From Danxiaibacter sp048498555 (GTDB lineage Bacteria > Bacteroidota > Bacteroidia > Chitinophagales > Chitinophagaceae), in assembly GCA_048498555.1 (NCBI GenBank), contig JBEHXT010000008.1, forward strand, positions 1 to 64,000: a DNA stretch of 64,000 nt, in the 5' to 3' direction. The position numbers and the translations under genes are program-made. Positions within the stretch are counted from its first letter, which is position 1. The number at the start of each line of letters is the position of its first letter. This document shows positions 50,514 through 59,549 of this stretch, piece after piece. The notes beneath the pieces were generated by a model that worked only from the letters and a program-made list of their open reading frames with translations, had not been told where the DNA came from and made no database searches.

Positions 50514-53500
50514 ATGAAGCAGCTTTGTACCCTTTCCCTCTTTGCCATCGGTATTCTTTGTTCCCAATCATTATTGTCTCAGGTTCCACAAATAGAGTGG
50601 CAGCGGGTCTATGGCAGCTATATGGGCGATTATGCAAAGCATATTGAGCCTACAAGTGATGGAGGATTTATTGTTGCCGGGTACACTGAATTTGGAGGAG
50701 GAGATGTTGAAGGATATCATGGGAATCCGCTTATGCACGATGGATGGGTTTTGAAGTTGGACAAAGCGGGCGCGATTCAGTGGCAGAAATGTCTTGGTGG
50801 AGAAAATTTTGAAGAACTGCAGGATATAAAGCAGACTCCTGATGGAGGATACATCATCGGGGGTTACTCGGGCTCTAATTCTTGTGATTTTAGCGGAAAC
50901 CATGGAGGGGCTGATTACTGGGTTATTAAGCTGAATTCTGGGGGAGATGTACAATGGCAGCGATTGCTTGGAGGAAGCAATAATGATTACTGTAACAGCA
51001 TATCATTGACGAAGGATGGAGGTTATATAGCCGCTGGGTTTTCGGAATCGGCTGATGGCGACGTAACAGTTAATAACGGTGGTAGAGACTTTTGGGTAGT
51101 AAAGCTTGATGTTGCCGGAAGTATTGTTTGGCAAAAAAGCCTCGGTGGCAGTCGCGACGATGTTGCTCAATCGATAACTTCCAATCCTGACGGCACATAC
51201 GTAGTAGCGGGTTATACCGGCTCGAATAATGGTTTGGTAACTGGCAATCATGGCGAAGACGATTTTTGGGTAGTAAAGCTTGATGGAAGTGGGGAGCCGG
51301 TATGGCAGCAAAGCCTGGGAGGAAGCAGGCGGGAAATGTTGTTCAGCATCCAAAGCACTGCTGATAATGGTTTTGTTATGGTGGGATGGACTAATTCTAA
51401 TGATGGAGACGTTTCGGGTAATCATGGTACAAGTGGCAACAGAGATATATGGCTTGTAAAGCTCGGCGGCAACGGATCTATGCAATGGCAAAAATGCTAT
51501 GGCGGTGATTTTAGTGATGAAGGTTATTTTGTGCAAACAACACCTGATGGCGGGTATGTTCTTTCGGGCGCTTCCGAATCTAAGAATGGTGATGTACAAT
51601 GTAACACAAAGTACGATGATAGCTGGATTATAAAAACAGATAACTCGGGCAATATTGAATGGAGCAAGAATATTGGCACCAGTTATTTGGATGAAGCTTA
51701 TTGCGTACAGCCGCTTAGCGATGGCGGGTATATTATTGCCGCAGGTCTTTGTTCAAGCGATGTAAGCGGTTGGCATGCACACAATACACCTGTTGGGACT
51801 TGCGGTGATTACTGGATCATCAAACTGGCATCTCCTGCTCAATCTTTGCAAAACCCAACAGTTAAGATCGATGGTAGTTCAGCAATTTTGTGTGGCGGAA
51901 GGGCAACATTGACTGCAACCGTGAAATATGCAGGCGTTAAGTATAAATATCTTTGGAAAAGAAACGGTGCCGAAACTGGTGTTACATCTCCTCAATACAG
52001 TGGCACTGATTTTAAAGAAAATGAAGAAATTACCTGCCAAATAACCACTGGCGGAATATGTGAGGACGTAGAAGCCGCCATCGTTAGTGATAAAATTGTA
52101 CTCAAGGAAAACCCGGTTCAGCTAAAGCCTGCCATCAACATTGCTTCGAATACTTCTGTGGTTTGTGAATGCAATTCGGTTAAGTTTACCGCAACCGTTT
52201 CCAATCCAGGTATACAACCAGAGTACAGGTGGCTTGTAAACGATTTAAGTATGGGTGTTTCGGGAAGCGTGTTTGTGACCAAAGATCTGAAAGGGGGAGA
52301 TGTGGTCAAATGTCTTTACGCTGACCAAAAGGCGTGTTTTCTTAACGCCCCGGTATTATCTGATTCCATTGTATTGAAAACAAATGACCCGGTTTATCCA
52401 ACAGTGCGTATTTCTGCTTCAGGTAAAGAAATTTGCAAAGAAGGCGCAAGTGTATTTAAAGCTATAACGACTGATGCGGGCGCCAGGCCTATTTTTCATT
52501 GGAAGATCAATGGTACGCCCATCGGCGGAAACGCAGATTCTTTGGTGGCACCCGGGCTTAAAAACAAAGATATTGTTACCTGTGACATAGAGGTAGATCC
52601 GTTGTTCATCTGCACCATGTCAACAACAGCTAATTCAAATGATATTACCGTTTCAATTGAGGAAAAGAAAAGTCCCGTCATCACCATTTCTGCTTCTGAT
52701 ACGCTAATCTGTAGAGGTAAAATGGTAAATTTCATTGCGCAATATTCGAGTGCCGGGAGTAAGCCTGATTTTGCTTGGACAGTAAATGGAGCTGTTGTTG
52801 GATCTAATACAAATACTTTTTCCAGTGCTTTGTTTGAAGATAGCGATTTGGTGAGCTGTGTAATCAATGCCGATGTAGCCTCAGGATGTTTTTTAGATTC
52901 AGCGGCGCGATCAAATGATATAGTTCTGACTGTTAAAGAAGGGATTGAAGCTTCATTGCAGATCACGCCACTGCGCGACGACATTTGTATCGGTGATGCC
53001 GCAACGTTTAAGGCAATTGCTCAGAATGCGGGAGCTATGCCGTTGTATGAATGGAATATAAATAGCCGGCCCCTTAGCTCCAGTTCCGCCTTAATTTATA
53101 CTACTAACTCATTACAGCCCGGTGACAGCGTTTTTTGCAGGTTGTATCCAAAAAATGGAGCATGCTCAAATGATCCCGTACTATCTAATACAGTTTATTT
53201 GAATGTCAATCAGCCACCTCTGATAAATATTAGTCCGCTTGATACATTAGTGCGCGCAGATAATAGCATTCAGTTAACTGCTTCGGTAACCGGAGATAAA
53301 AGCACTTTTCGATGGATTCCGGCTGATAAACTAATAGATGCACTTACCTTAATTCCGACAACTGTTCGCTTGAACAAAGATCAGATATATACGTTAAGTG
53401 CTGTAAGTGATAAGGGATGTGTTGCTACAGAAAATGTGAAGGTCCGCGTGTTCTATCCGCTTTTTATGCCGAGCGCTTTCACTCCCAATAAGGATGGGGT

Positions 53501-53726
53501 TAATGATGTTTTTAGAATACCGTTGCATGTATCCCTTGTGCTAAAAGAATTTTCGGTTTATAACAGGTGGGGTAAAAAAGTTTTTACTACAAGAGATATT
53601 AGCAAGGGATGGGACGGTATGGAAAATGGCGTAGATGCTGCGTTGGGTACGTATGTTTATTTTATAAAAGGACTCACAGACAAAGGTGACGTTAGTGTGA
53701 ATGGCACAGTATTGCTGACAAGGTAA
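50514..53726 (+). CDS. Type IX-secreted repeat protein with CHU_C/gliding C-terminal domain
   Basis: A 1070-residue surface or secreted protein. Signal peptide MKQLCTLSLFAIGILCSQSL; residues 30-440 hold about eight propeller-like blades of the form WQKCLGGENFEELQDIKQTP, DGGYIIGGYSGSN, DFWVVKLDGSG; residues 450-970 are six Ig/PKD-like units with conserved Cys pairs; the last 85 residues form the gliding-motility C-terminal domain (FMPSAFTPNKDGVNDVFRIP, YNRWGKKVF, GWDG, YVYFIKG), the type B sorting signal of the type IX system. An adhesion or matrix role is inferred. Single gene. Confidence 0.88.
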   Translation: MKQLCTLSLFAIGILCSQSLLSQVPQIEWQRVYGSYMGDYAKHIEPTSDGGFIVAGYTEFGGGDVEGYHGNPLMHDGWVLKLDKAGAIQWQKCLGGENFEELQDIKQTPDGGYIIGGYSGSNSCDFSGNHGGADYWVIKLNSGGDVQWQRLLGGSNNDYCNSISLTKDGGYIAAGFSESADGDVTVNNGGRDFWVVKLDVAGSIVWQKSLGGSRDDVAQSITSNPDGTYVVAGYTGSNNGLVTGNHGEDDFWVVKLDGSGEPVWQQSLGGSRREMLFSIQSTADNGFVMVGWTNSNDGDVSGNHGTSGNRDIWLVKLGGNGSMQWQKCYGGDFSDEGYFVQTTPDGGYVLSGASESKNGDVQCNTKYDDSWIIKTDNSGNIEWSKNIGTSYLDEAYCVQPLSDGGYIIAAGLCSSDVSGWHAHNTPVGTCGDYWIIKLASPAQSLQNPTVKIDGSSAILCGGRATLTATVKYAGVKYKYLWKRNGAETGVTSPQYSGTDFKENEEITCQITTGGICEDVEAAIVSDKIVLKENPVQLKPAINIASNTSVVCECNSVKFTATVSNPGIQPEYRWLVNDLSMGVSGSVFVTKDLKGGDVVKCLYADQKACFLNAPVLSDSIVLKTNDPVYPTVRISASGKEICKEGASVFKAITTDAGARPIFHWKINGTPIGGNADSLVAPGLKNKDIVTCDIEVDPLFICTMSTTANSNDITVSIEEKKSPVITISASDTLICRGKMVNFIAQYSSAGSKPDFAWTVNGAVVGSNTNTFSSALFEDSDLVSCVINADVASGCFLDSAARSNDIVLTVKEGIEASLQITPLRDDICIGDAATFKAIAQNAGAMPLYEWNINSRPLSSSSALIYTTNSLQPGDSVFCRLYPKNGACSNDPVLSNTVYLNVNQPPLINISPLDTLVRADNSIQLTASVTGDKSTFRWIPADKLIDALTLIPTTVRLNKDQIYTLSAVSDKGCVATENVKVRVFYPLFMPSAFTPNKDGVNDVFRIPLHVSLVLKEFSVYNRWGKKVFTTRDISKGWDGMENGVDAALGTYVYFIKGLTDKGDVSVNGTVLLTR

Positions 53727-53844
53727 ATATGCAGCGAAGTTTAAAAATAGGCGTTGTGCTTTCGAGCGTCAAAGGTCCGTCGGAAATTTTGACAATAACA
53801 CAAGCGGCTTTTTTTGTAAATTTAATAGACTCAAACTCCGCTGC

Positions 53845-54543
53845 ATGAAATCAGCAACATGTATACTATCCCTTTTACTACTTGGATTTACATGTAAGAA
53901 AGAAGTAACAGCTTATTTTCCCAAAGAATATAAATTACCTGATGAGCAAATAGGCGGTGGTAAAACCTTGATCTATCAAAATAAAAGCACAGCTGAAAAA
54001 AACTATACGGATTTGCAACTAATTACAACGGGCGGAAAAAATTACCGTAGTGAAAAGCGTTACAACAATGCCATAACTACCGATTCAATGGTAAGTGCAA
54101 ACGGAAAGTTGCTTGAAATTTATGAGTTTTTTACACCGGGAAATTTGAGTGGGGTAAAGGGAGAAATCATTCTTGATACTATTATCGTTAAAGATAAAGT
54201 AGCAAGGCGCCAGGAAAACATCCTGTTTAAAATGGGGCAGATGCGGTATGAATTTAAATACGAGGAAGAGCTGGTGAAGGATACGACTCTGTCTTGGCAG
54301 GGAAAACAGGTGGAGGCGATATTGATCAAAGCAGTGGCCTATGCTGCGTTTAAACGCATGGGCGAAGAAAAAGCAAGGCAAAGCTGGCAAATTGTTTCAA
54401 ATGCATATCATGGCAAAGGCATCGGAATGATATTAAATATTGTGGAGACAAAAGATCAGGCCGGCCGAAGGTCTTATGATGAATGGATGCTAACCGGCAT
54501 CAGAGAGTTATCGGCCAAAAATTCATTAACTGCGATGCGTTAA
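53845..54543 (+). CDS. Putative lipoprotein, function unknown
   Basis: A 232-residue exported protein without a recognised family. The N-terminus, MKSATCILSLLLLGFTCKKE, looks like a signal peptide with Cys 17 as possible lipid site. The mature part has many short beta-strands (GKTLIYQNKSTAEKNYTDLQ, KLLEIYEFFTPGNLSGVKGE, RYEFKYEEELVKDTTLSWQG) as in small ligand-binding or LolA-like barrels. It is convergent with the ChrB-AraC gene, from which it is separated by 66 bases. Start ATG at 53845. Confidence 0.6.
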   Translation: MKSATCILSLLLLGFTCKKEVTAYFPKEYKLPDEQIGGGKTLIYQNKSTAEKNYTDLQLITTGGKNYRSEKRYNNAITTDSMVSANGKLLEIYEFFTPGNLSGVKGEIILDTIIVKDKVARRQENILFKMGQMRYEFKYEEELVKDTTLSWQGKQVEAILIKAVAYAAFKRMGEEKARQSWQIVSNAYHGKGIGMILNIVETKDQAGRRSYDEWMLTGIRELSAKNSLTAMR

Positions 54544-54609
54544 TACCAGTTTTAATCACTACTTTTTTTGTGGGTGGTTAATCAATAAAAATAATTCAAT
54601 TCATTCCCG

Positions 54610-55458
54610 CTAGTCGCTTTTTTCTTTCGCAAGGTTCTTTTTGTAAGCCAACGGATTTTTTCCTGTAAATTTTTTGAATATCCTTGTAAAATGGCTTTGA
54701 TCTGAAAAGCCTGTGAGATAGGCAATTTCAGTTAATGAATAACTGGATGCATGCATAAGTTGTATCGCTTTTTCAATTCTCATTTTCCGGATGTATTCGC
54801 CAAAAGAAAGGTTCTCGAAATATTTTGAAAACTCCCTGGACAAGTAAGCGGGATTAATAGCTAATTCTTTTGATGCTTGCTGCAGGCTTAGATTAAAATT
54901 GGTGTCTATCTGGTCCTGCATCATTTCTTTTAATTCAGTTGCCCATTCTGGTGTCTTTTTGGTGGCAGATTGTTCCGCATATTTTTTTAGCACTTCCATT
55001 AATAGCTTTTCTACCGGAGCCTGCGTATGCTTTGTCGTGTAAAGATGTTTTGCCCAGCTATACAGGCCATCATAAATGAGCATGCCGATTTGTAATAGTT
55101 CCTCATCGTCTTTTATGTTGTAAGATAAGCCGGAAAAAATGGCCCAAAGCCCCGACGCCTGTGGTGCTAAATCATGCCTGTCAGTGTCTGCGCCCCGCAC
55201 AATATTCGCAATTCTATTAAGTGCCTCATCCTGCAGCTGGTGTTTTTGTAGGATGAAATCAAATGTGCATCGGTCATCGTAATGGCTATATTCAACGCCG
55301 GGTATATCAAAGGGAATAGCATTCAATTCTTTTGCAAGCGCGGTAACTTTTTCAAACGGGACATAGATGATTTGGGCGGAAGGATCAACAAATCTTTTAA
55401 TAAGCCAGGGGCAGGCTATGCGATCAATTTTGGGCCGTTCTCTTGTTATCCACTTCAT
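54610..55458 (-). CDS. ChrB-domain/AraC-type regulator fusion
   Basis: A 282-residue fusion. Residues 1-135 match the ChrB C-terminal domain of chromate-resistance proteins (MKWITRERPKIDRIACPWLI, DIPGVEYSHYDDRCTFD, IVRGADTDRHDLAPQASGLW). Residues 185-282 are an AraC/XylS DNA-binding domain (LSLQQASKELAINPAYLSRE, IRKMRIEKAIQLMHASSYSL, and TGFSDQSHFTRIFKKFTGKN). Start ATG at 55458; an upstream one adds 11 residues. It suggests an oxyanion- or redox-sensing regulator, but no chrA is nearby and its ligand is unknown. Confidence 0.85.
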   Translation of the reverse strand: MKWITRERPKIDRIACPWLIKRFVDPSAQIIYVPFEKVTALAKELNAIPFDIPGVEYSHYDDRCTFDFILQKHQLQDEALNRIANIVRGADTDRHDLAPQASGLWAIFSGLSYNIKDDEELLQIGMLIYDGLYSWAKHLYTTKHTQAPVEKLLMEVLKKYAEQSATKKTPEWATELKEMMQDQIDTNFNLSLQQASKELAINPAYLSREFSKYFENLSFGEYIRKMRIEKAIQLMHASSYSLTEIAYLTGFSDQSHFTRIFKKFTGKNPLAYKKNLAKEKSD

Positions 55459-55487
55459 GGTAAACAGCAATTTACAAATTTGGCTTT

Positions 55488-55829
55488 TCAATTGTCAAAT
55501 TCGTCCCTCGCTTTTTCTTCTTCATAATATGGGATATGGATCGGTTTTTTATTTTGATCGGTTAGTTTATATAAAACGCAGGCGCCGCCGGATATAGCCA
55601 ACCAGAAGACGATTTTTTCAATAGTTGTGGAGCCTGTCCAGTATCCGAAGGGAGCTGCAATCCATACACTTAAACAATAAAAGCAGGAAATCAGGCTTCC
55701 CCAAAAGCCTGATCCTGCTTTTTCCCTCAACATGAAAACTATATTCAACGGTCCATCTTCATCACTTAATAAATGAGCGAGGCGCCATGTAGCCAGTATA
55801 GATGCTATAAAATATAAACCGGTTGTCAT
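55488..55829 (-). CDS. DUF1360-family membrane protein
   Basis: A 113-residue inner-membrane protein: ATWRLAHLLSDEDGPLNIVF, ISCFYCLSVWIAAPFGYW (a CxxCLSVW motif), then a third hydrophobic segment and a charged tail. This pattern is the DUF1360 family. It lies 29 bases upstream of the ChrB-AraC gene on the same strand, so the two may be co-transcribed. Function unknown. Start ATG at 55829. Confidence 0.8.
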   Translation of the reverse strand: MTTGLYFIASILATWRLAHLLSDEDGPLNIVFMLREKAGSGFWGSLISCFYCLSVWIAAPFGYWTGSTTIEKIVFWLAISGGACVLYKLTDQNKKPIHIPYYEEEKARDEFDN

Positions 55830-56150
55830 GCTAAAAGCTCCTCTTGTTTTTACATCTATATCCGCAAGGTGAGCTGCCTGTTACCAGGGTTGCCGAAATG
55901 ATTCATTGACTAAATGCAAGTCTGTTTCCATCCGGGAAAATATCATCCATGCCCGGATGGAATCCAGGAAACTCAACAACGGATACGACTAAATAACGGG
56001 CATCCAAAATGAATCTTTATATTAAAGCTCCCATCGAAAACCTTTGTCGAAAGTACATCCGGCACCATGGCATATCAATGTTATTTCTCACACGAGCGAT
56101 GTTTAAAAATCACTATGCTACCGTCCCATAGCTGTCTCAATCATACACAT
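55830..56150. other. Intergenic space, nothing recognised
   Basis: Non-coding, mixed composition, without hairpin or repeat above chance; it lies between the DUF1360 start and the terminator of the next gene. Confidence 0.4.
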
Positions 56151-56178
56151 AAAAAGCCTCATAATATGGAGGCTTTTT
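56151..56178 (-). terminator. Terminator after the alpha/beta hydrolase lipoprotein
   Basis: AAAAAGCCTC (56151-56160) and GAGGCTTTTT (56169-56178) pair perfectly around ATAATATG; usable in both directions, placed 59 bases past the gene end. Confidence 0.85.
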
Positions 56179-56236
56179 AATAATATTTTTGTGATGTCAT
56201 CCGAGACCTAATACCAGGTTTATAACATCTTCCTAT

Positions 56237-57127
56237 TTAGTCCGTGCGCCTGAACTGCAACATCCATTCATAAATATTCTTTCCGTTTTCGCGGTATTGA
56301 GGATTGGTAGCTTTTGTCCATGCATCATGTTGATCCGCTTCGCTGCCGCGTGCCCATATTGTTGCCCTGGGATATATAGCAGGATTGTATTTTACAATAC
56401 TCGAAACATAGTTTTTTGTTTTAGCAACCTGAACCACAGGGTCTGAAGAATTGTGAAATGCCCAGATGCCGGTTTTTGCCCTTGCAAGGCTTTGTGCTTT
56501 TCCGCTGTTTACATCAGACGCACCGCATATAGGAACAATTGCTGCAAGCTTGTTGCCATAAATAGTTGTATAATCCCATGTGCTTCCGCCGCCCATGCTC
56601 ATGCCACACAAATAAATGCGGGTTGTATCTATTTTGTATTTTTTTATGGCATAGCTGATTGTTTGATTTACATCGTTGGGTGTTGGCCAGCCATCGTTCT
56701 GCGGACAGATAATCACAAAAGAAAGAAGTTTGCCATCAGCATTAAATCGTCCGGGGAATTTCTTTGTCACTACATAATTTGGAATGGCATACCATTCAAG
56801 TTTATATAAATCGCTGGTACCATTGCCGCGTTGTGCCATGCCATGCAAAAAAATTATTAGTGGGTATTTCTTGGATTTATTTCGGTCGTCATAATAATAC
56901 TTGGGAAGTATCTCTGCATAGCCACCAATATTGCTGTTGATTCTTTCGGGCTTGCGCCGTAAAATGGGCGGGTCTATTTCTCTTTCCGTGATTTGAGTTG
57001 CAGCTTTTTCATCGATGCTTATATCTGCTGCGGTTGATGCCGGTGTTTCAACCATATCCTTCGAGCATGACAACATTATACTTGCCGTTATCGCGAGGCC
57101 GATCATTGTTGCGTATTTATGTTTCAT
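56237..57127 (-). CDS. Lipoprotein alpha/beta hydrolase (PHB-depolymerase/esterase-like)
   Basis: A 296-residue exported hydrolase. Signal peptide with lipobox (IMLSC, Cys 21); a linker rich in Glu and Arg; then an alpha/beta fold with LHG (oxyanion, FLHGMAQRG), GMSMGGG (nucleophile S177), SSDPV (acid) and QHDAW (histidine). Resembles the polyhydroxybutyrate-depolymerase and feruloyl-esterase families. I chose the ATG at 57127 because the upstream in-frame start adds 34 odd residues. Substrate unknown; single gene. Confidence 0.85.
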   Translation of the reverse strand: MKHKYATMIGLAITASIMLSCSKDMVETPASTAADISIDEKAATQITEREIDPPILRRKPERINSNIGGYAEILPKYYYDDRNKSKKYPLIIFLHGMAQRGNGTSDLYKLEWYAIPNYVVTKKFPGRFNADGKLLSFVIICPQNDGWPTPNDVNQTISYAIKKYKIDTTRIYLCGMSMGGGSTWDYTTIYGNKLAAIVPICGASDVNSGKAQSLARAKTGIWAFHNSSDPVVQVAKTKNYVSSIVKYNPAIYPRATIWARGSEADQHDAWTKATNPQYRENGKNIYEWMLQFRRTD

Positions 57128-57409
57128 AGGAATGCTTTTGCTAGGATTCGGACTAAATTCATGCCAGCAGAAACACAATAAAGAAATGTATGTTATCGAA
57201 GTCACAACGAAGTGGAAAAAAAATAGCACCGCGATATTATTTCCCCAAAAAAATTGATAAATAAACCAATGTTTTATAGCCGATGATCAAACAAATACCG
57301 CAGTTAGCAATGGAACTCCTTATGTTAAAAAAATTAGCTAAGTTTTTTAAAACATAACACAGTGGCACATTTGGGTTATATTTATTGATAACATTAATAT
57401 GTATCCGTA

Positions 57410-58522
57410 ATGCGTAACATTATCATCATTATTTTATTAGTCATCACCTTAAAGTCAAATGCACAACAATATATTAAGCCAGGATTTGATGGGGATGAGT
57501 ATATGGAAATGTTGCGTGTAACATTACAGACGCATAGCGATTCTATTAACACTTCATCAAAAATTCCTCCGCCGGTTTATTACAAAAGAGTGTATCGTTC
57601 ACAGGTATCAGCGTTGTACAACAGATGGGATATGTGGCTTCGTGATGATGAGCGTGTGGCTGTCATTTGTATAAGAGGCACCGTTAATCAAACTGCGAGT
57701 TGGCTTGAGAATTTCTACATGGCCATGGTACCAGCAACAGGGAGTATTCAATTAAATGATACAGCATCTTTTAATTACCAGTTGGCTGAAAGGCCCTCTG
57801 CAGCAGTGCATGTTGGTTGGCTGCTTGGTTTGTCCAGCATAGCCGCTTCTATAAAAGAAAAAATAAATGAGGTGCATGCTGCGGGTATAAATGAATTTAT
57901 CATCATGGGCCATAGCCAGGGTGGGGCTTTGGCTTTTCTGCTAAGATCATATTTGTATTATGAAACAATAAAAGGCAATTTGCCAAAAGATATTTACTTT
58001 AAAACATATTGTAGCGCTGCACCAAAGCCTGGTAATTTGTATTATGCATATGACTATGATTTTATCACACGCAACGGATGGGGGGTTACTGTTGTAAACT
58101 CACTTGATTGGGTGCCCGAAACGCCTATCTCGGTGCAGACTATAAAAGACTTTAACGCAACTAACCCGTTTGTAGATTTGAAGAGTTCGCTTAAGAAACA
58201 AAAGACATTGGTACGTTGGTATTTAAAGGGCGTTTATAATTCATTGGATAAATCAACAAGAAAAGCACAACGAAAATTGGAAAAGAATCTTGGTAGTAAG
58301 CTTTTTAAACAAGTAAAGAAATTTATGCCGGGAATAAAAGAACCTATATACGTAGCCAGTAGTAATTATATGCGCGCCGGTGTGCCCATTGTGTTGATGG
58401 CTGATGATGCATATAAACAGCAGTATCCTGAGTCAGCTAAAAATGTTTTTTCGCATCATGCATTATATCCGTACTACATGCTAACACAAAAATGGTATGG
58501 AGATAAAATTTCTCTTCATTAA
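57410..58522 (+). CDS. Exported class 3-type lipase
   Basis: A 370-residue lipase of the fungal class 3 type (PF01764): signal peptide MRNIIIIILLVITLKSNAQ, VICIRGTVNQTASWLENF near 85-102, the lid region, nucleophile elbow FIIMGHSQGGALAFLL with S169, and acid and histidine near DWVPETP and HHALYP at the end. Start ATG at 57410. It is followed by an EamA-type gene 17 bases later, so they are probably co-transcribed. Substrate unknown. Confidence 0.82.
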   Translation: MRNIIIIILLVITLKSNAQQYIKPGFDGDEYMEMLRVTLQTHSDSINTSSKIPPPVYYKRVYRSQVSALYNRWDMWLRDDERVAVICIRGTVNQTASWLENFYMAMVPATGSIQLNDTASFNYQLAERPSAAVHVGWLLGLSSIAASIKEKINEVHAAGINEFIIMGHSQGGALAFLLRSYLYYETIKGNLPKDIYFKTYCSAAPKPGNLYYAYDYDFITRNGWGVTVVNSLDWVPETPISVQTIKDFNATNPFVDLKSSLKKQKTLVRWYLKGVYNSLDKSTRKAQRKLEKNLGSKLFKQVKKFMPGIKEPIYVASSNYMRAGVPIVLMADDAYKQQYPESAKNVFSHHALYPYYMLTQKWYGDKISLH

Positions 58523-58539
58523 CAAATAAAACAAAGACT

Positions 58540-58953
58540 ATGTGGTGGATCTTTGCCTTGTTATCAGCGTTGTTCGCTGCGTTGACCGCAGTTCTTGCAA
58601 AGAAAGGTGTAACCAATATTGATAGCGATCTCGCAACAGCTATACGTACAACCTGTATTTTGTTTATCACGTGGACCATTGTATTGTTTAAAGGCAACGT
58701 TCATGCAGTGCAAACTCTGGGTAAACAAAACTGGCTGTTCCTTATACTTTCAGGATGTGCCACCGGGTTATCCTGGTTGTTTTATTTTAAGGCATTACAA
58801 CTTGGAAATGTTTCACAAGTAGCTCCGGTTGACAAAATGAGTGTTGCCCTTGCTATCATTCTTTCGGTAATATTTTTGGGAGAACCGCTTACGTGGAAAG
58901 TGGCCGTTGGGGCTTCGTTTATAATTATTGGAACGCTCGTGTTGATTTTATAA
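58540..58953 (+). CDS. Single-domain EamA-type transporter
   Basis: A 137-residue inner-membrane protein with about five hydrophobic segments: one EamA unit (WWIFALLSALFAALTAVLAK, SWLFYFKALQLGNVSQVAP, GEPLTWKVAVGASFIIIGTL). Most drug/metabolite transporters have two such units, so this half-length form probably works as a dimer. Start ATG at 58540, 17 bases after the lipase gene. Substrate unknown. Confidence 0.85.
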   Translation: MWWIFALLSALFAALTAVLAKKGVTNIDSDLATAIRTTCILFITWTIVLFKGNVHAVQTLGKQNWLFLILSGCATGLSWLFYFKALQLGNVSQVAPVDKMSVALAIILSVIFLGEPLTWKVAVGASFIIIGTLVLIL

Positions 58954-58965
58954 TCAACCTTAAAC

Positions 58966-59496
58966 TCAATGATAAAACTGTTCGTAGACGGTTATTTTAA
59001 TAAGTGCTGCGAGCTCAATAAACTGATTTCTGTCGGTAATAGCTGGTATGCTCATTAATTGCATTGAATGTTGTTCTTCGCCCTTCCGATAAGGTGGCTG
59101 CATGTATGCATAAGGAATAGGTTGCAATCCTTTTTTCTGGTAGAAGGAGATACGCCTTTTGCTATCCTCGTCATGTTCCGGTTCAACTTCAAGAATAATT
59201 TTCTGATTAAACCTGGACAGTAATTCGTCCATTACTTTGCTTCCATATTGTTTGCCTCGTTCAGAAGGAGAGATGGCAAAATGTTCAATGTAGCAAAAGC
59301 CTTCTATCAGCCAAACTATAACAAATCCTACCGGGCCGGAATCTTCAAGTACAAATAATTGCATATCATTACACGTCAGCGAATGTATGACGCTTTGCCA
59401 GTACCGCCTTTCATGGAATGGGAATGCAGACTCATATAAATCGCGCACAAACGGCAGTAGCGAATGTTGCGGATCTGTAATTTTTAAAAGATGCAT
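58966..59496 (-). CDS. GNAT-family N-acetyltransferase (2)
   Basis: A 176-residue acetyltransferase: FCYIEHFAISPSERGKQYGS is the beta-4 strand with the acetyl-CoA loop R-G-K-Q-Y-G-S, followed by VMDELLSRF and ISFYQKKGLQPI. The C-terminal 40 residues (KEEQ... NQFIELAALI) are not part of the core. Start ATG at 59496; convergent with the EamA gene 13 bases away. Substrate unknown. Confidence 0.8.
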   Translation of the reverse strand: MHLLKITDPQHSLLPFVRDLYESAFPFHERRYWQSVIHSLTCNDMQLFVLEDSGPVGFVIVWLIEGFCYIEHFAISPSERGKQYGSKVMDELLSRFNQKIILEVEPEHDEDSKRRISFYQKKGLQPIPYAYMQPPYRKGEEQHSMQLMSIPAITDRNQFIELAALIKITVYEQFYH

Positions 59497-59549
59497 GTTG
59501 ACAAAGGTCTTGCATTGTACCTTTTGTGAAAATTTTATTCCGAAGGGCT

